The notes under the pieces are model-generated. The model saw only the letters and a program-made list of their open reading frames with translations. It was not told where the DNA came from and ran no database searches. A program made the translations under genes and the position numbers. A stretch of 12,402 nt of DNA from Desulfonema limicola (GTDB lineage: Bacteria > Desulfobacterota > Desulfobacteria > Desulfobacterales > Desulfosalsimonadaceae), in contig DYLE01000052.1 in NCBI GenBank assembly GCA_020722245.1, positions 1 to 12,402 of the forward strand, read 5' to 3'. Every line of letters begins with the position of its first letter. Positions within the stretch are counted from its first letter, which is position 1. Shown here piece by piece: positions 1 through 6,705 of the stretch.

Positions 1-25
1 AGCCCCTTTTAGGGGCAAGACAAGG

Positions 26-50
26 CCTGGTCCTCTGGGCCAGGATTTTT
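26..50 (+). terminator. Rho-independent terminator-like hairpin
   Basis: Bases 26-33 (CCTGGTCC) pair with 37-44 (GGGCCAGG) as an 8-base-pair stem with one G-U pair and a 3-base loop, followed by A and five Ts (46-50). The T tract lies on the plus-strand side, so it would end transcription of a rightward gene located before the window. A second small hairpin, 2-6 with 12-16 (GCCCC/GGGGC), lies just before it. It could serve ahcY on the minus strand, but any T tract for that would be outside the window. Confidence 0.55.
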
Positions 51-75
51 ACTTACAGAGGCGGTTGATGTCGAA

Positions 76-1338
76 TCAGGTGCCTTCCTTCCAGGAGTTT
101 AAGTAGTGCTCCTGCTCAGGGGTGAGTACATCGATCTCAATCCCCATGGCTTTAAGTTGAAGTCTTGCGATTTCATCATCGATGCTTTTGGGAAGCTGGA
201 TCACCCGGCACTCCATCCTGCCCTTATGTTTGATACCGTATTCGACCGCCAGGGCCTGGCCGCAGAAGGAGGTGGACATGACCTCGCTGGGATGCCCTTC
301 ACCGGCGGCCAGGTTGATCAGCCGGCCTTCCCCCAGAATAAAGATTTTTTTGCCGTCTAAAACAAACTCCTCCATAAACGGCCGGATCCGTTTGTATGAA
401 ACAGCGGCCTGCCGCAGCTCCTTGAGCTGAATCTCCACGTCAAAATGCCCGGAGTTGGCCAGAATGGCTCCGTTTTTCATCTTTTTGATGTGTTCAAAGG
501 AGATAACGTGCTTGCCGCCGGTCACGGTGCAGAAGATATCTCCGATTTTTGCGGCTTCATCCATTTTTAATACCCGGAATCCGTCGTATACCGCCTGAAG
601 CGCACGGAAATGATCCACTTCGGTAACCACCACATTGGCCCCGAGCCCCTTGGCCCTTTGGGCCACGCCCTTGCCGCAGCTTCCGTACCCACAGACCACA
701 AAGGTCTTGCCTGCATACAGGATGTTGGTCGCCCGCAGGATGCCGTCGATGGAGGACTGGCCGGTGCCGTAAAAGTTATCCACCAGGTGCTTGGTCTGGT
801 TGTCATTGACGGCGATCAGCGGGTACTTTAGCGCCTTATCCTTTTCCATGGCCCTGAGCCGGATGATGCCGGTGGTGGTTTCCTCGCATCCGCAGATGAT
901 ATTCTCGATCAGCCCTGAATGGTTCTTGTGGATTTCCGAAACCAGGTCGCAGCCGTCGTCAATGGTGATGTTCGGTTTGGTGTTAATCACGTTCGTGATA
1001 TATCTGTAATAATCCTCCGTTGTTTCCCCCTTGTAGGCCCAGACCTTGACCCCCTCTTCGGCAAGCGCAGCAGCCACGTCATCCTGGGTGGACAGGGGGT
1101 TGCAGCCGGTGATGGCCACCTCCGCGCCGCCGGCCCGTAAAGTCCTGACCAAAACCCCGGTTTCCTTGGTCACATGAAGGGCCAGCCCCACGCGAATCCC
1201 CTTGAGCGGTTTTTCGCGCTCAAACCGTTTTCGGACCTCGAGCAGAGCGCCCATGTTGAGTTCGGCAAGATCCATGTTGTTTCGGCCCTGGCCTGAGAGT
1301 GAAAGGTCTCGCACCTCAAAATGTTTTCCTGTTTCCAT
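76..1338 (-). CDS. ahcY: S-adenosylhomocysteinase (adenosylhomocysteinase), 420 aa
   Basis: The enzyme reversibly hydrolyses S-adenosylhomocysteine to adenosine and homocysteine in the cytoplasm, relieving product inhibition of methyltransferases; it uses tightly bound NAD. Visible hallmarks are the substrate region with DDG (127-129) and EETTTG (152-157), the catalytic-type Lys183, Asp187 and Asn188 in TKHLVDN, and the NAD-binding signature GYGSCGKG (217-224) followed by the acidic TEVD (239-242). The sequence DNFYGTGQS (187-195), with Thr where the human enzyme has a cysteine, and the short C-terminus ending NSWKEGT are typical of the archaeal/Thermotoga-type clade of about 400-420 residues. 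The usual Pro after EVD is His243 here. The ATG is preceded by AAAAGGAG (1344-1351) at good spacing. It stands alone and is divergent from the protease-like gene. I saw no SAH-riboswitch consensus in the leader. Confidence 0.97.
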   Translation of the reverse strand: METGKHFEVRDLSLSGQGRNNMDLAELNMGALLEVRKRFEREKPLKGIRVGLALHVTKETGVLVRTLRAGGAEVAITGCNPLSTQDDVAAALAEEGVKVWAYKGETTEDYYRYITNVINTKPNITIDDGCDLVSEIHKNHSGLIENIICGCEETTTGIIRLRAMEKDKALKYPLIAVNDNQTKHLVDNFYGTGQSSIDGILRATNILYAGKTFVVCGYGSCGKGVAQRAKGLGANVVVTEVDHFRALQAVYDGFRVLKMDEAAKIGDIFCTVTGGKHVISFEHIKKMKNGAILANSGHFDVEIQLKELRQAAVSYKRIRPFMEEFVLDGKKIFILGEGRLINLAAGEGHPSEVMSTSFCGQALAVEYGIKHKGRMECRVIQLPKSIDDEIARLQLKAMGIEIDVLTPEQEHYLNSWKEGT

Positions 1339-1343
1339 CGATG

Positions 1344-1351
1344 CTCCTTTT
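1344..1351 (-). promoter_or_regulatory. Ribosome binding site of ahcY
   Basis: On the minus strand AAAAGGAG lies five bases before the ATG at 1338, a near-consensus Shine-Dalgarno sequence that supports this start. Confidence 0.7.
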
Positions 1352-1407
1352 GCTTTTAAATAAATCGGTTATCCCCTGAATGAATGGTTCGAAAGTTAAT
1401 GGATAGC

Positions 1408-1436
1408 GACATACCTTTTTGTGGAAACATCGTCAA
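1408..1436 (-). promoter_or_regulatory. Candidate sigma70-type promoter for ahcY
   Basis: On the minus strand TTGACG (plus coordinates 1431-1436) is followed after 17 bases by TATGTC (1408-1413). The -35 matches 5 of 6 consensus positions and the -10 only 3 of 6. It would give a leader of roughly 60 bases. It was found by eye only. Confidence 0.35.
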
Positions 1437-1473
1437 GCCCAAATTTTTAAGAATGAACGCCAACCGGTTCTTT

Positions 1474-1502
1474 TTGTTGCGCCTTTTCCTGGGTGTGATA
1501 TT
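1474..1502 (+). promoter_or_regulatory. Candidate promoter for the zinc ribbon/protease gene
   Basis: TTGTTG (1474-1479) and GATATT (1497-1502) are separated by 17 bases, with an upstream TGT (1494-1496) resembling an extended -10 element. Each hexamer matches the consensus only moderately (3 of 6 and 4 of 6). The start of transcription would fall about 20 bases before the ATG. Confidence 0.3.
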
Positions 1503-1528
1503 CTACAACAGAAACCAGGAAGGCTGCC

Positions 1529-3373
1529 ATGCGGACTGTGTACTGTAAGAAATGCCATATACCGGTCAAATCCTACTTTATCTACTGCCCGAACTGCGGC
1601 GCGCGATTGGATGCCGACAATCGCATCCTTAAATTTTTGTTGGTGGTCCTATCCATTCTTCTGGTTTCGGGCATTGGGCTGTGGATGGCGTTCAAGCCCG
1701 GCGGCCCTCAAACCAGTCATCGGGCGGCTTTAGAGGAGGGTATTCCCGCCGCATCTTCTTCTTCGAAAAGACCGCTCGATTTTTTCAGCGTTTTTAAGAC
1801 ATCTGCACGAGAGAATCCTTCAGATGTCCGGTTGAGGGTGGGGCGGGTTGTTTTTTATGATATCGCCGACAACCCCATCGCTGAATCCGCGGCCGCGGCA
1901 TCTGAAAGCGGCTGGGTGGCCATTCCCCAGGCCCGGTGCATCGGGGCGAAGCGATGGGTGTTTAAGCCTTCTTCCGAAGAGGAATTTGAAATTTTCGGCG
2001 GAGTGATCGGGGATTACGATGACATGGGCCTCTGGCAGTTTAGGACCGGCCCCACGACCGCTCCTCCCATATTTCCCGCCGACCTGGAGCTTCCCATGAC
2101 CTGGATGTCGCTTGACATGGACCATAGGGCGGATTTACACGGGGCCTCCGTTCTCGACGAGCAGCAAAACGTGGATCGGATCCTTCTAAAAGAATTTCCC
2201 AAAGGCCCCGGGGTTTTTCTTCAAAATAAAAAAATTGTGGGCTGGACCTTTGAGGACCTTGCGGACGGGTATCTCTGGAAGGGGGTGAATGAAGAAAACC
2301 GGGTGTATGAGGTCGGCGTCTCAGACTTTTACCGACTGACCTTTGCCGGCGGCCGGGAGGAGCAGTTTATCATCGCCTATGCTGAAAACGACAATAATTT
2401 AAAGGATCAGCTGGCGGCCTTTGCCATCGGGTTCTCCCGGGAGCCGATGCTCTCGCCGAATAATACACCGGCCCATCTGACCTCGGCTGCGGCGGTGGAA
2501 AAGATGCGCGGCATCATCTCCCAGCTTGTTTCCCGGGGGGAGCTTTTCCCCATTGTGTCCATTATTGACGCTTCGATGCTGTCTGCAGCCGGCGATCTGG
2601 ATCTGCTTGCGGATATGGCCGTGTTCACGGATCAGGTCAGCGGTCCGGAAAGTGTTGTCGACTTGATTGACGAGGTGATGGCCCGGCCGGAGCACTTTGA
2701 TCAGACCCGGACGGAGCAGGTTCAGACCCTGCAAAAACAGTTTTATATTAAATGGCTGAATCAGCTGGTTGGCAGGGGGAATTACGGGGAAGGATCGGCC
2801 GCCTATCAACGCGCAGCCAGGCTGTTTGCCGATACCCCTGAAATTCATCTTATCGGCGCCCGTCTGGCTCTTGCGCACAACGACTGGGCAACGGCCCAGG
2901 CCATCCTTCGCGGGCATTTTTTCCCAGCGGAATTTACCGATCAGGTGAGGCTTCTTGAAAATCAAACCGCCGAATTAAAATCTATGGCCAACAGGATCGT
3001 GATCCGGTTTTCTCCGGGATCCGCTCTTATACCGGTTACCGCCAAGGTCAATAATCGGCTGGCCATCGATTTTATCGTGGATACCGGCGCCTCGATGGTG
3101 ACGATTCCATCGGCCGCCGCAGAAGAACTGGGGATCCGCCTAGACAGCGACGCACCCATGGAGGAGCTGATCACCGCCGGCGGCAGGGTGCTGGGGCGGC
3201 GCGTGCATCTCACATCCATAACCATCGGCGGATGGACCGAATACGATATTCCCGGCTATATTCTGGACCTGCCGGACAGGTCCGGTCTCGGGCTTTTGGG
3301 GTTGAATTACTTAAACCGGTTTCGCATGGATTTAAATACCCGGGCCGGAATGCTGACTCTGGCCCCCCGCTGA
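1529..3373 (+). CDS. Membrane-anchored zinc ribbon protein with C-terminal retropepsin-like aspartic protease domain, 614 aa
   Basis: Predicted single-pass membrane protein. Residues 6-23 form a zinc ribbon (C6-x2-C9, x10, C20-x2-C23). Residues 34-55 are a strongly hydrophobic helix, with basic residues R26, R32 and K35 before it suggesting that the N-terminus is cytoplasmic and the bulk periplasmic. About 56-400 is an uncharacterised region. Residues about 409-480 are helical and weakly TPR-like (alternating Ala/Leu helices around GNYGEGSAAYQRA and HNDWATAQAIL). The C-terminus is a clan AA aspartic protease fold: DTGAS at 518-522, with Asp518 as catalytic residue, and a second hydrophobic-Gly motif LGLLGLNYL at 587-595. 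Such proteases (retropepsin-like, for example PerP of Caulobacter) act as dimers, one Asp per subunit; that is family knowledge. The usual bacterial members are far smaller, so most of this protein is extra. AGGAAGG lies before the ATG. Substrate unknown. Confidence 0.85.
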   Translation: MRTVYCKKCHIPVKSYFIYCPNCGARLDADNRILKFLLVVLSILLVSGIGLWMAFKPGGPQTSHRAALEEGIPAASSSSKRPLDFFSVFKTSARENPSDVRLRVGRVVFYDIADNPIAESAAAASESGWVAIPQARCIGAKRWVFKPSSEEEFEIFGGVIGDYDDMGLWQFRTGPTTAPPIFPADLELPMTWMSLDMDHRADLHGASVLDEQQNVDRILLKEFPKGPGVFLQNKKIVGWTFEDLADGYLWKGVNEENRVYEVGVSDFYRLTFAGGREEQFIIAYAENDNNLKDQLAAFAIGFSREPMLSPNNTPAHLTSAAAVEKMRGIISQLVSRGELFPIVSIIDASMLSAAGDLDLLADMAVFTDQVSGPESVVDLIDEVMARPEHFDQTRTEQVQTLQKQFYIKWLNQLVGRGNYGEGSAAYQRAARLFADTPEIHLIGARLALAHNDWATAQAILRGHFFPAEFTDQVRLLENQTAELKSMANRIVIRFSPGSALIPVTAKVNNRLAIDFIVDTGASMVTIPSAAAEELGIRLDSDAPMEELITAGGRVLGRRVHLTSITIGGWTEYDIPGYILDLPDRSGLGLLGLNYLNRFRMDLNTRAGMLTLAPR

Positions 3374-3455
3374 ATCATCAGGGCCTGGAGCATGGGGGAA
3401 TCCGATAGGATATGCATGCGAATAAGGGGTCGCCCGCGTGCTGCTCCCGCTCCTT

Positions 3456-3980
3456 TCAGGGTTTAACCGTTTTCGGCGGATCTTGCTCCCGAAGGATGAT
3501 CTGTGCGGTTTTGCGGGCTGTTTGCCCAACCAGGTCCGAGCAGTAGTCGATCATTTTTATCTTCCAGGCTTTTTTTAGATCAAAGGGAGAGAGGAGGTTG
3601 AAACTCCTTCCCATGGTTTTGGTCTGGATATCGTAACAGCGGATACTGCCGTACCGGGAGGTAAAATAGTCGCAGAGTTCCCTGCATAAAAGGTAGGATT
3701 TCATGGGGGCCATCATGTCCTTATGGTTTTTTCGATCCCTGCCGAAGAATAATCCGAGGACCATGGCACACCCGGTGAGGGCGCCGCAGGACCCGTCTCC
3801 GGAAAGCCCGATGCCGTCCGCCAGGCCGCTGGCCGCCTTGAAAACATCCTCATTTTTCATTCCAAAGGCATCCAGCAGCCCGGCAACAGCCGACTGGGCG
3901 CAGCCGGTGCAGTTTTTTTCATGGGCCCTGGCAAATCGAAAAGCGTTTTCAATGATCTCATTTTTTTGTTGGTCGGTCAT
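3456..3980 (-). CDS. C_GCAxxG_C_C family putative redox-active protein, downstream copy, 174 aa
   Basis: Member of the C_GCAxxG_C_C family (named for its cysteine pattern), thought to be redox-active and common in anaerobes, with no established reaction. Seen here: C24-T-G-C27-A-Q in the N-terminal helix, the conserved ASGLADGIGLSG (50-61), C65-G-A-L-T-G with C71, C99 and C103, and C115 in the segment YGSIRCYDIQT. These conserved cysteines are consistent with a disulfide or metal site. No signal peptide or membrane helix, so probably cytoplasmic. It lies 45 bases downstream of its paralogue on the same strand, so the two are likely cotranscribed. The ATG has only a weak upstream GGGAT, so translation may depend partly on the upstream gene. 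It converges with the protease gene across an 82-base gap without a clear terminator. Confidence 0.85.
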   Translation of the reverse strand: MTDQQKNEIIENAFRFARAHEKNCTGCAQSAVAGLLDAFGMKNEDVFKAASGLADGIGLSGDGSCGALTGCAMVLGLFFGRDRKNHKDMMAPMKSYLLCRELCDYFTSRYGSIRCYDIQTKTMGRSFNLLSPFDLKKAWKIKMIDYCSDLVGQTARKTAQIILREQDPPKTVKP

Positions 3981-4025
3981 TTTTTTATCCCGAAGGTCTT
4001 ATGAACTTTTCAGGCAGGTTCAGGC

Positions 4026-4643
4026 TCAACCCCACCTTCTCAATATTGCGCCGGCCAGCTTGCCGATCATTTTTACAGGATAATCGGTCAGGGATAACCG
4101 ATTTTGCTCAGAGAGGATGATTTCGGCGGTTCTTTGAGCGGCCCACCCCACCACCTCGGAGCAATGGTTTATCATGCCGGTTTGGATGGCTTCTTTCAGG
4201 TCTTTGGGGTCCATCAGGTTATAGGTCCGGCCCATCAGCCGGGTTTGAATGTCATAGCACCGGCAGCTGCCGTATTTTTCGATAAAGGATTGATATATTT
4301 TTTTGGAAAGCCGGTAAGATTTCATAGGGGCCAGCAGGTTTTGATGGTCCTTGTAATCTCTTCCAAGCATCAGTCCGATAATCATGGATGAGCCGATCAA
4401 TCCGCCGCAGGCGCCCTGACCGGAAAGTCCGATGCCGTCCGCCAGGCCGCTGGCCGCCTTGAAAACATCCTCATTTTGTATTTCAAAGGCATCCAGCAGC
4501 CCGGCCACCGTGGATTGGGCGCAGCCGGTGCAGGAGCGCTCATACCCTTTGGCCGCCTCATAGGCTTTTTGAATAACAGCCTGGAATGAAAGTCGGGGAA
4601 ATACAAACCGAGGCCGGCCCATGGTAAGTGTCTGATTATTCAT
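4026..4643 (-). CDS. C_GCAxxG_C_C family putative redox-active protein, upstream copy, 205 aa
   Basis: Paralogue of the gene just downstream. The shared core includes SCTGCAQS near residue 37, NEDVFKAASGLADGIGLSG, ACGGLIG, the segment YGSCRCYDIQTRLMGR and NHCSEVVGWAA, so the cysteine framework is the same. It differs by an N-terminal extension of about 14 residues and a longer basic C-terminal tail ending GAILRRWG. It lacks the extra cysteines equivalent to C71, C99 and C103 of its neighbour but has one more in GSCRC. The first ATG has a weak GGA about 12 bases upstream; the next in-frame ATG (codon 8) has no better site, so the longer start is kept. It is the first gene of a likely two-gene unit transcribed away from the PHP gene. 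The biochemical role is unknown for the family. Confidence 0.85.
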   Translation of the reverse strand: MNNQTLTMGRPRFVFPRLSFQAVIQKAYEAAKGYERSCTGCAQSTVAGLLDAFEIQNEDVFKAASGLADGIGLSGQGACGGLIGSSMIIGLMLGRDYKDHQNLLAPMKSYRLSKKIYQSFIEKYGSCRCYDIQTRLMGRTYNLMDPKDLKEAIQTGMINHCSEVVGWAAQRTAEIILSEQNRLSLTDYPVKMIGKLAGAILRRWG

Positions 4644-4710
4644 TGTTAAAATCCAAATTTGAGGCGATAAATCGCAGTCCTTTTTTTGATGGAGATTAAT
4701 TTAGAGAAGA

Positions 4711-4740
4711 AATATAAATCCGTTGCGTTATATTTTACAA
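4711..4740 (-). promoter_or_regulatory. Candidate promoter for the two C_GCAxxG_C_C genes
   Basis: On the minus strand TTGTAA (plus 4735-4740) is followed after 18 bases by TATATT (4711-4716), matching 4 of 6 and 5 of 6 consensus positions. It lies about 70 bases before the ATG at 4643 in the most AT-rich part of the intergenic region and overlaps the plus-strand candidate. Confidence 0.4.
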
Positions 4741-4749
4741 GGGTATAAT
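4723..4749 (+). promoter_or_regulatory. Candidate promoter for the PHP-rsmA-kinase-lyase cluster
   Basis: A perfect TATAAT (4744-4749) lies 15 bases after TTGCGT (4723-4728). The -10 is convincing but the spacer is short and the -35 weak. If used, it would give a leader of about 155 bases containing the nested stem at 4818-4874. Confidence 0.4.
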
Positions 4750-4817
4750 TTATTGTTTTTAAAAAAGAGGGTTTGTTTTTGCACACCTGATGTGACAAGA
4801 TATTTGATCAAAAGAGG

Positions 4818-4874
4818 ACATCGGCGCAACAGGGCCTGCGGTGAGAGCAGGCTCGGGTAAAGATGAGCCGATGT
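4818..4874 (+). promoter_or_regulatory. Nested stem-loop in the leader of the PHP gene
   Basis: An outer perfect inverted repeat, ACATCGGC (4818-4825) with GCCGATGT (4867-4874), encloses an inner stem GCCTGC (4834-4839) with GCAGGC (4847-4852) and a 7-base loop. The two are separated by asymmetric internal strands of 8 and 14 bases. There is no T tract, so it is not an intrinsic terminator. It resembles a small structured leader, but I could not match it to a known riboswitch class. The outer stem contains an ATG (4871) in the reading frame of the gene. Confidence 0.4.
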
Positions 4875-4912
4875 TGAAAACAACATATCAATTCATTTTT
4901 GAAGGCAGGGTA

Positions 4913-5821
4913 ATGTCCAATTCAGAGCGGGTGGCGTTTGAAAGGCCGGCGCTTTCCGAACTCACCCAAGAATATACGGTGGTTGATCTGCATTTTCATT
5001 CCCGGTATTCCGACGGCTTTAACCGTGTGAAAAGCATTGTGCGAAGGGCGCGCAGCCTGGGCATCGGGATCGCCGTTACCGATCATAACGAGATCGCAGG
5101 GGCGGTTCGGTTGGCCCAGTACGCAGATATACTGACTATCCCCGGGATTGAGGTGACATCCCGGGAAGGCGCCCACGTCCTTGTTTATTTCTATGATATC
5201 GAAAGCCTGATCGCCTACTATGAGGCCTGGGTCAAACCCTTTATGGGCAAGGGGGTCATGGCGTCGATCTCCCTGGAGATGGAGGATGTCATCTCCACCG
5301 CAAAACGGTTTCCCTGCCTGGTGATCTTTCCGCATCCGTTTTGCGCGATTTACACCGGGGTCTGCAACCCGACCTTTTCAAAGGAGCGGCAGCTTGCCCT
5401 TTTTGAAATGGCGGACGGTGTGGAGGCGATCAACGCGGGGAACCTGAAAAAGTGGAACCTTCAGTCCGCGGTTTTGGGATTTAACCTCGGAAAATCCATG
5501 ACAGGCGGCAGCGACGGGCATAACCTGTTTCAGATGGGCATGGCCGTCACCTATGCGGAACCTGCGGCGGACCGGGTGGAATTTTTGGATGCGGTCCGGG
5601 AGGGCAGAAGCCGGGTTATCGGCAAGGAGACGGACCTGTTTCACAAGGTCACCAGCAACAGCTATAAGCTTCGGACCAGCATCAAAAATTATCCCCATCT
5701 GCTGGAAAAGAACGTCCGTTTCGGTTACACCCTTTTAAACCTCAAGTCCCGTCAGGTCAAAGATAGCGTGTATCGTAAAATGAACATGCGCTTGCACAGG
5801 AAAGGCCATGGCGCGCGCTGA
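4913..5821 (+). CDS. PHP-domain metal-dependent phosphoesterase, 302 aa
   Basis: PHP-domain phosphoesterase with the full set of metal ligands. From the chosen start: H27-F-H29 and D34 (HFHSRYSDG), D57-H58 (TDHNE), E80 and H88 (GIEVTSREGAH), H141 (FPHPF), and D201-G-H203 (GGSDGH). This trinuclear metal site is typical of stand-alone PHP enzymes that hydrolyse phosphate esters, related to the RNase AM/nucleotide 3',5'-bisphosphatase group; the exact substrate is not evident. The basic C-terminal tail (about 250-302) is outside the core domain. Start choice: the frame is open from a GTG at 4841 and an ATG at 4871, but both lie inside the leader hairpin and lack a good ribosome binding site. ATG 4913 has GAAGG seven bases upstream and begins 21 residues before the first PHP strand. 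It overlaps rsmA by 14 bases. Confidence 0.88.
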   Translation: MSNSERVAFERPALSELTQEYTVVDLHFHSRYSDGFNRVKSIVRRARSLGIGIAVTDHNEIAGAVRLAQYADILTIPGIEVTSREGAHVLVYFYDIESLIAYYEAWVKPFMGKGVMASISLEMEDVISTAKRFPCLVIFPHPFCAIYTGVCNPTFSKERQLALFEMADGVEAINAGNLKKWNLQSAVLGFNLGKSMTGGSDGHNLFQMGMAVTYAEPAADRVEFLDAVREGRSRVIGKETDLFHKVTSNSYKLRTSIKNYPHLLEKNVRFGYTLLNLKSRQVKDSVYRKMNMRLHRKGHGAR

Positions 5822-6698
5822 TCGAAAAGGGGCAGCGGCTCAGCCCGCGATTTTTTCTTCGGAGCGGAAATTTCATCCCAAAAAGCAGATGGGCCAGAAC
5901 TTTCTGGCCGACCCTAAAACAGCACGGCGGATCCTCGGCAGGGCAAACCTGTTGCCGGAGGACGTTGTTCTTGAAATCGGCGCCGGTCTGGGGGCCCTCA
6001 CCCTTCCCGCATCCCGGGCGGTGAAACGGCTGTATGCGGTGGAAAAGGATGGTCAGGTGGCCGGGTTGCTTGCCGATAAGCTTCAAGCCAATGCCGTTTA
6101 CAACGTGGTCCTGGAAAATAAAGATATCTTTGATGTCGATATTGAAGGGATTGCAAGACAGGAAGGAAAAAAGCTGATTGTTCTGGGCAACCTCCCCTAT
6201 CATATCTCGTCTTCGGTGGTGGTTCATCTGATGGCGATGCGGCATTGCATTTCCCGGGCGGTTCTGATGTTCCAGAAGGAGGTGGCCCAGCGGTTGTCCG
6301 CGGTTCCGGGGAGCAGGGCCTATGGACGGCTGTCGGTGATGCTTCAGTACTGTGCGACCGTCAAAAAACTGGTGTCGGTGGATGCGCGTTTTTTTTCGCC
6401 GAAGCCCAAGGTGGATTCCCAGGTGATTGAGGCGGTGTTTAAAGAACGCATGGAGCACCCCGCAGCGGATGAAGCGCTGCTTTCCCGGGTGGTCCAGGCG
6501 GCCTTTTCCACGCGGCGCAAAACATTAAAAAACGCCCTGTCCGGAAGCGAAATAAGGACTCAGGCAAGCACCGCGGTGGACATCCTAAACCGCGTCGGGA
6601 TCGATCCGTCACGGCGGGCCGAGACCCTTTCGGTATCTGAGTTCGTTGCCTTGACGAACGCATTCTTTCAGGATTCTCGAAAAACACCGGGGGTGTGA
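5808..6698 (+). CDS. rsmA: 16S rRNA (adenine(1518)-N6/adenine(1519)-N6)-dimethyltransferase, 296 aa
   Basis: RsmA/KsgA dimethylates two adjacent adenines in the 3'-terminal hairpin of 16S rRNA, using S-adenosylmethionine, as a late step of small-subunit assembly in the cytoplasm. Motifs in order: GQNFL (29-33), the SAM-binding EIGAGLG (56-62), acidic E79 for the ribose, the catalytic NLPY (128-131) followed by HISS, FSPKPKVDS (196-204), and the C-terminal AFSTRRKTLKNAL. The length is normal for the family. The N-terminal 20 residues are a basic, low-complexity extension. AGGAAAGG (5798-5805) precedes the ATG and lies inside the end of the PHP gene, so the overlap indicates cotranscription and possible translational coupling. 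Its product SAH is the substrate of ahcY upstream, but that is generic. Confidence 0.97.
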   Translation: MARADRKGAAAQPAIFSSERKFHPKKQMGQNFLADPKTARRILGRANLLPEDVVLEIGAGLGALTLPASRAVKRLYAVEKDGQVAGLLADKLQANAVYNVVLENKDIFDVDIEGIARQEGKKLIVLGNLPYHISSSVVVHLMAMRHCISRAVLMFQKEVAQRLSAVPGSRAYGRLSVMLQYCATVKKLVSVDARFFSPKPKVDSQVIEAVFKERMEHPAADEALLSRVVQAAFSTRRKTLKNALSGSEIRTQASTAVDILNRVGIDPSRRAETLSVSEFVALTNAFFQDSRKTPGV

Positions 6699-6705
6699 TT
6701 CCTCG

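Noticed and set aside
1339..1400. SAH riboswitch upstream of ahcY
   Set aside because: The leader is AT-rich and contains neither the conserved GC-rich core nor the pseudoknot strands of that class.
2399..2965. 188-codon open frame on the minus strand inside the protease gene
   Set aside because: It lies antisense to a well-supported coding region, has no family-like motifs, and is Arg/Gly/Pro/His-rich as expected from the complement of GC-rich codons.
3414..3441. Hairpin GCATGCG/CGCGTGC between the convergent protease and C_GCAxxG_C_C genes
   Set aside because: The 7-base stem contains a G-U pair and has a 14-base loop with no T tract on either strand, so it does not qualify as a terminator.
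4841..4912. GTG (4841) or ATG (4871) as the start of the PHP gene
   Set aside because: Both lie inside the leader stem structure, lack a good ribosome binding site, and would add a non-conserved tail; ATG 4913 with GAAGG fits better. This remains uncertain.
5757..6458. 233-codon minus-strand open frame across rsmA
   Set aside because: Antisense to rsmA, whose motifs are all intact; its composition (many His, Arg and Pro) is that of a shadow frame.
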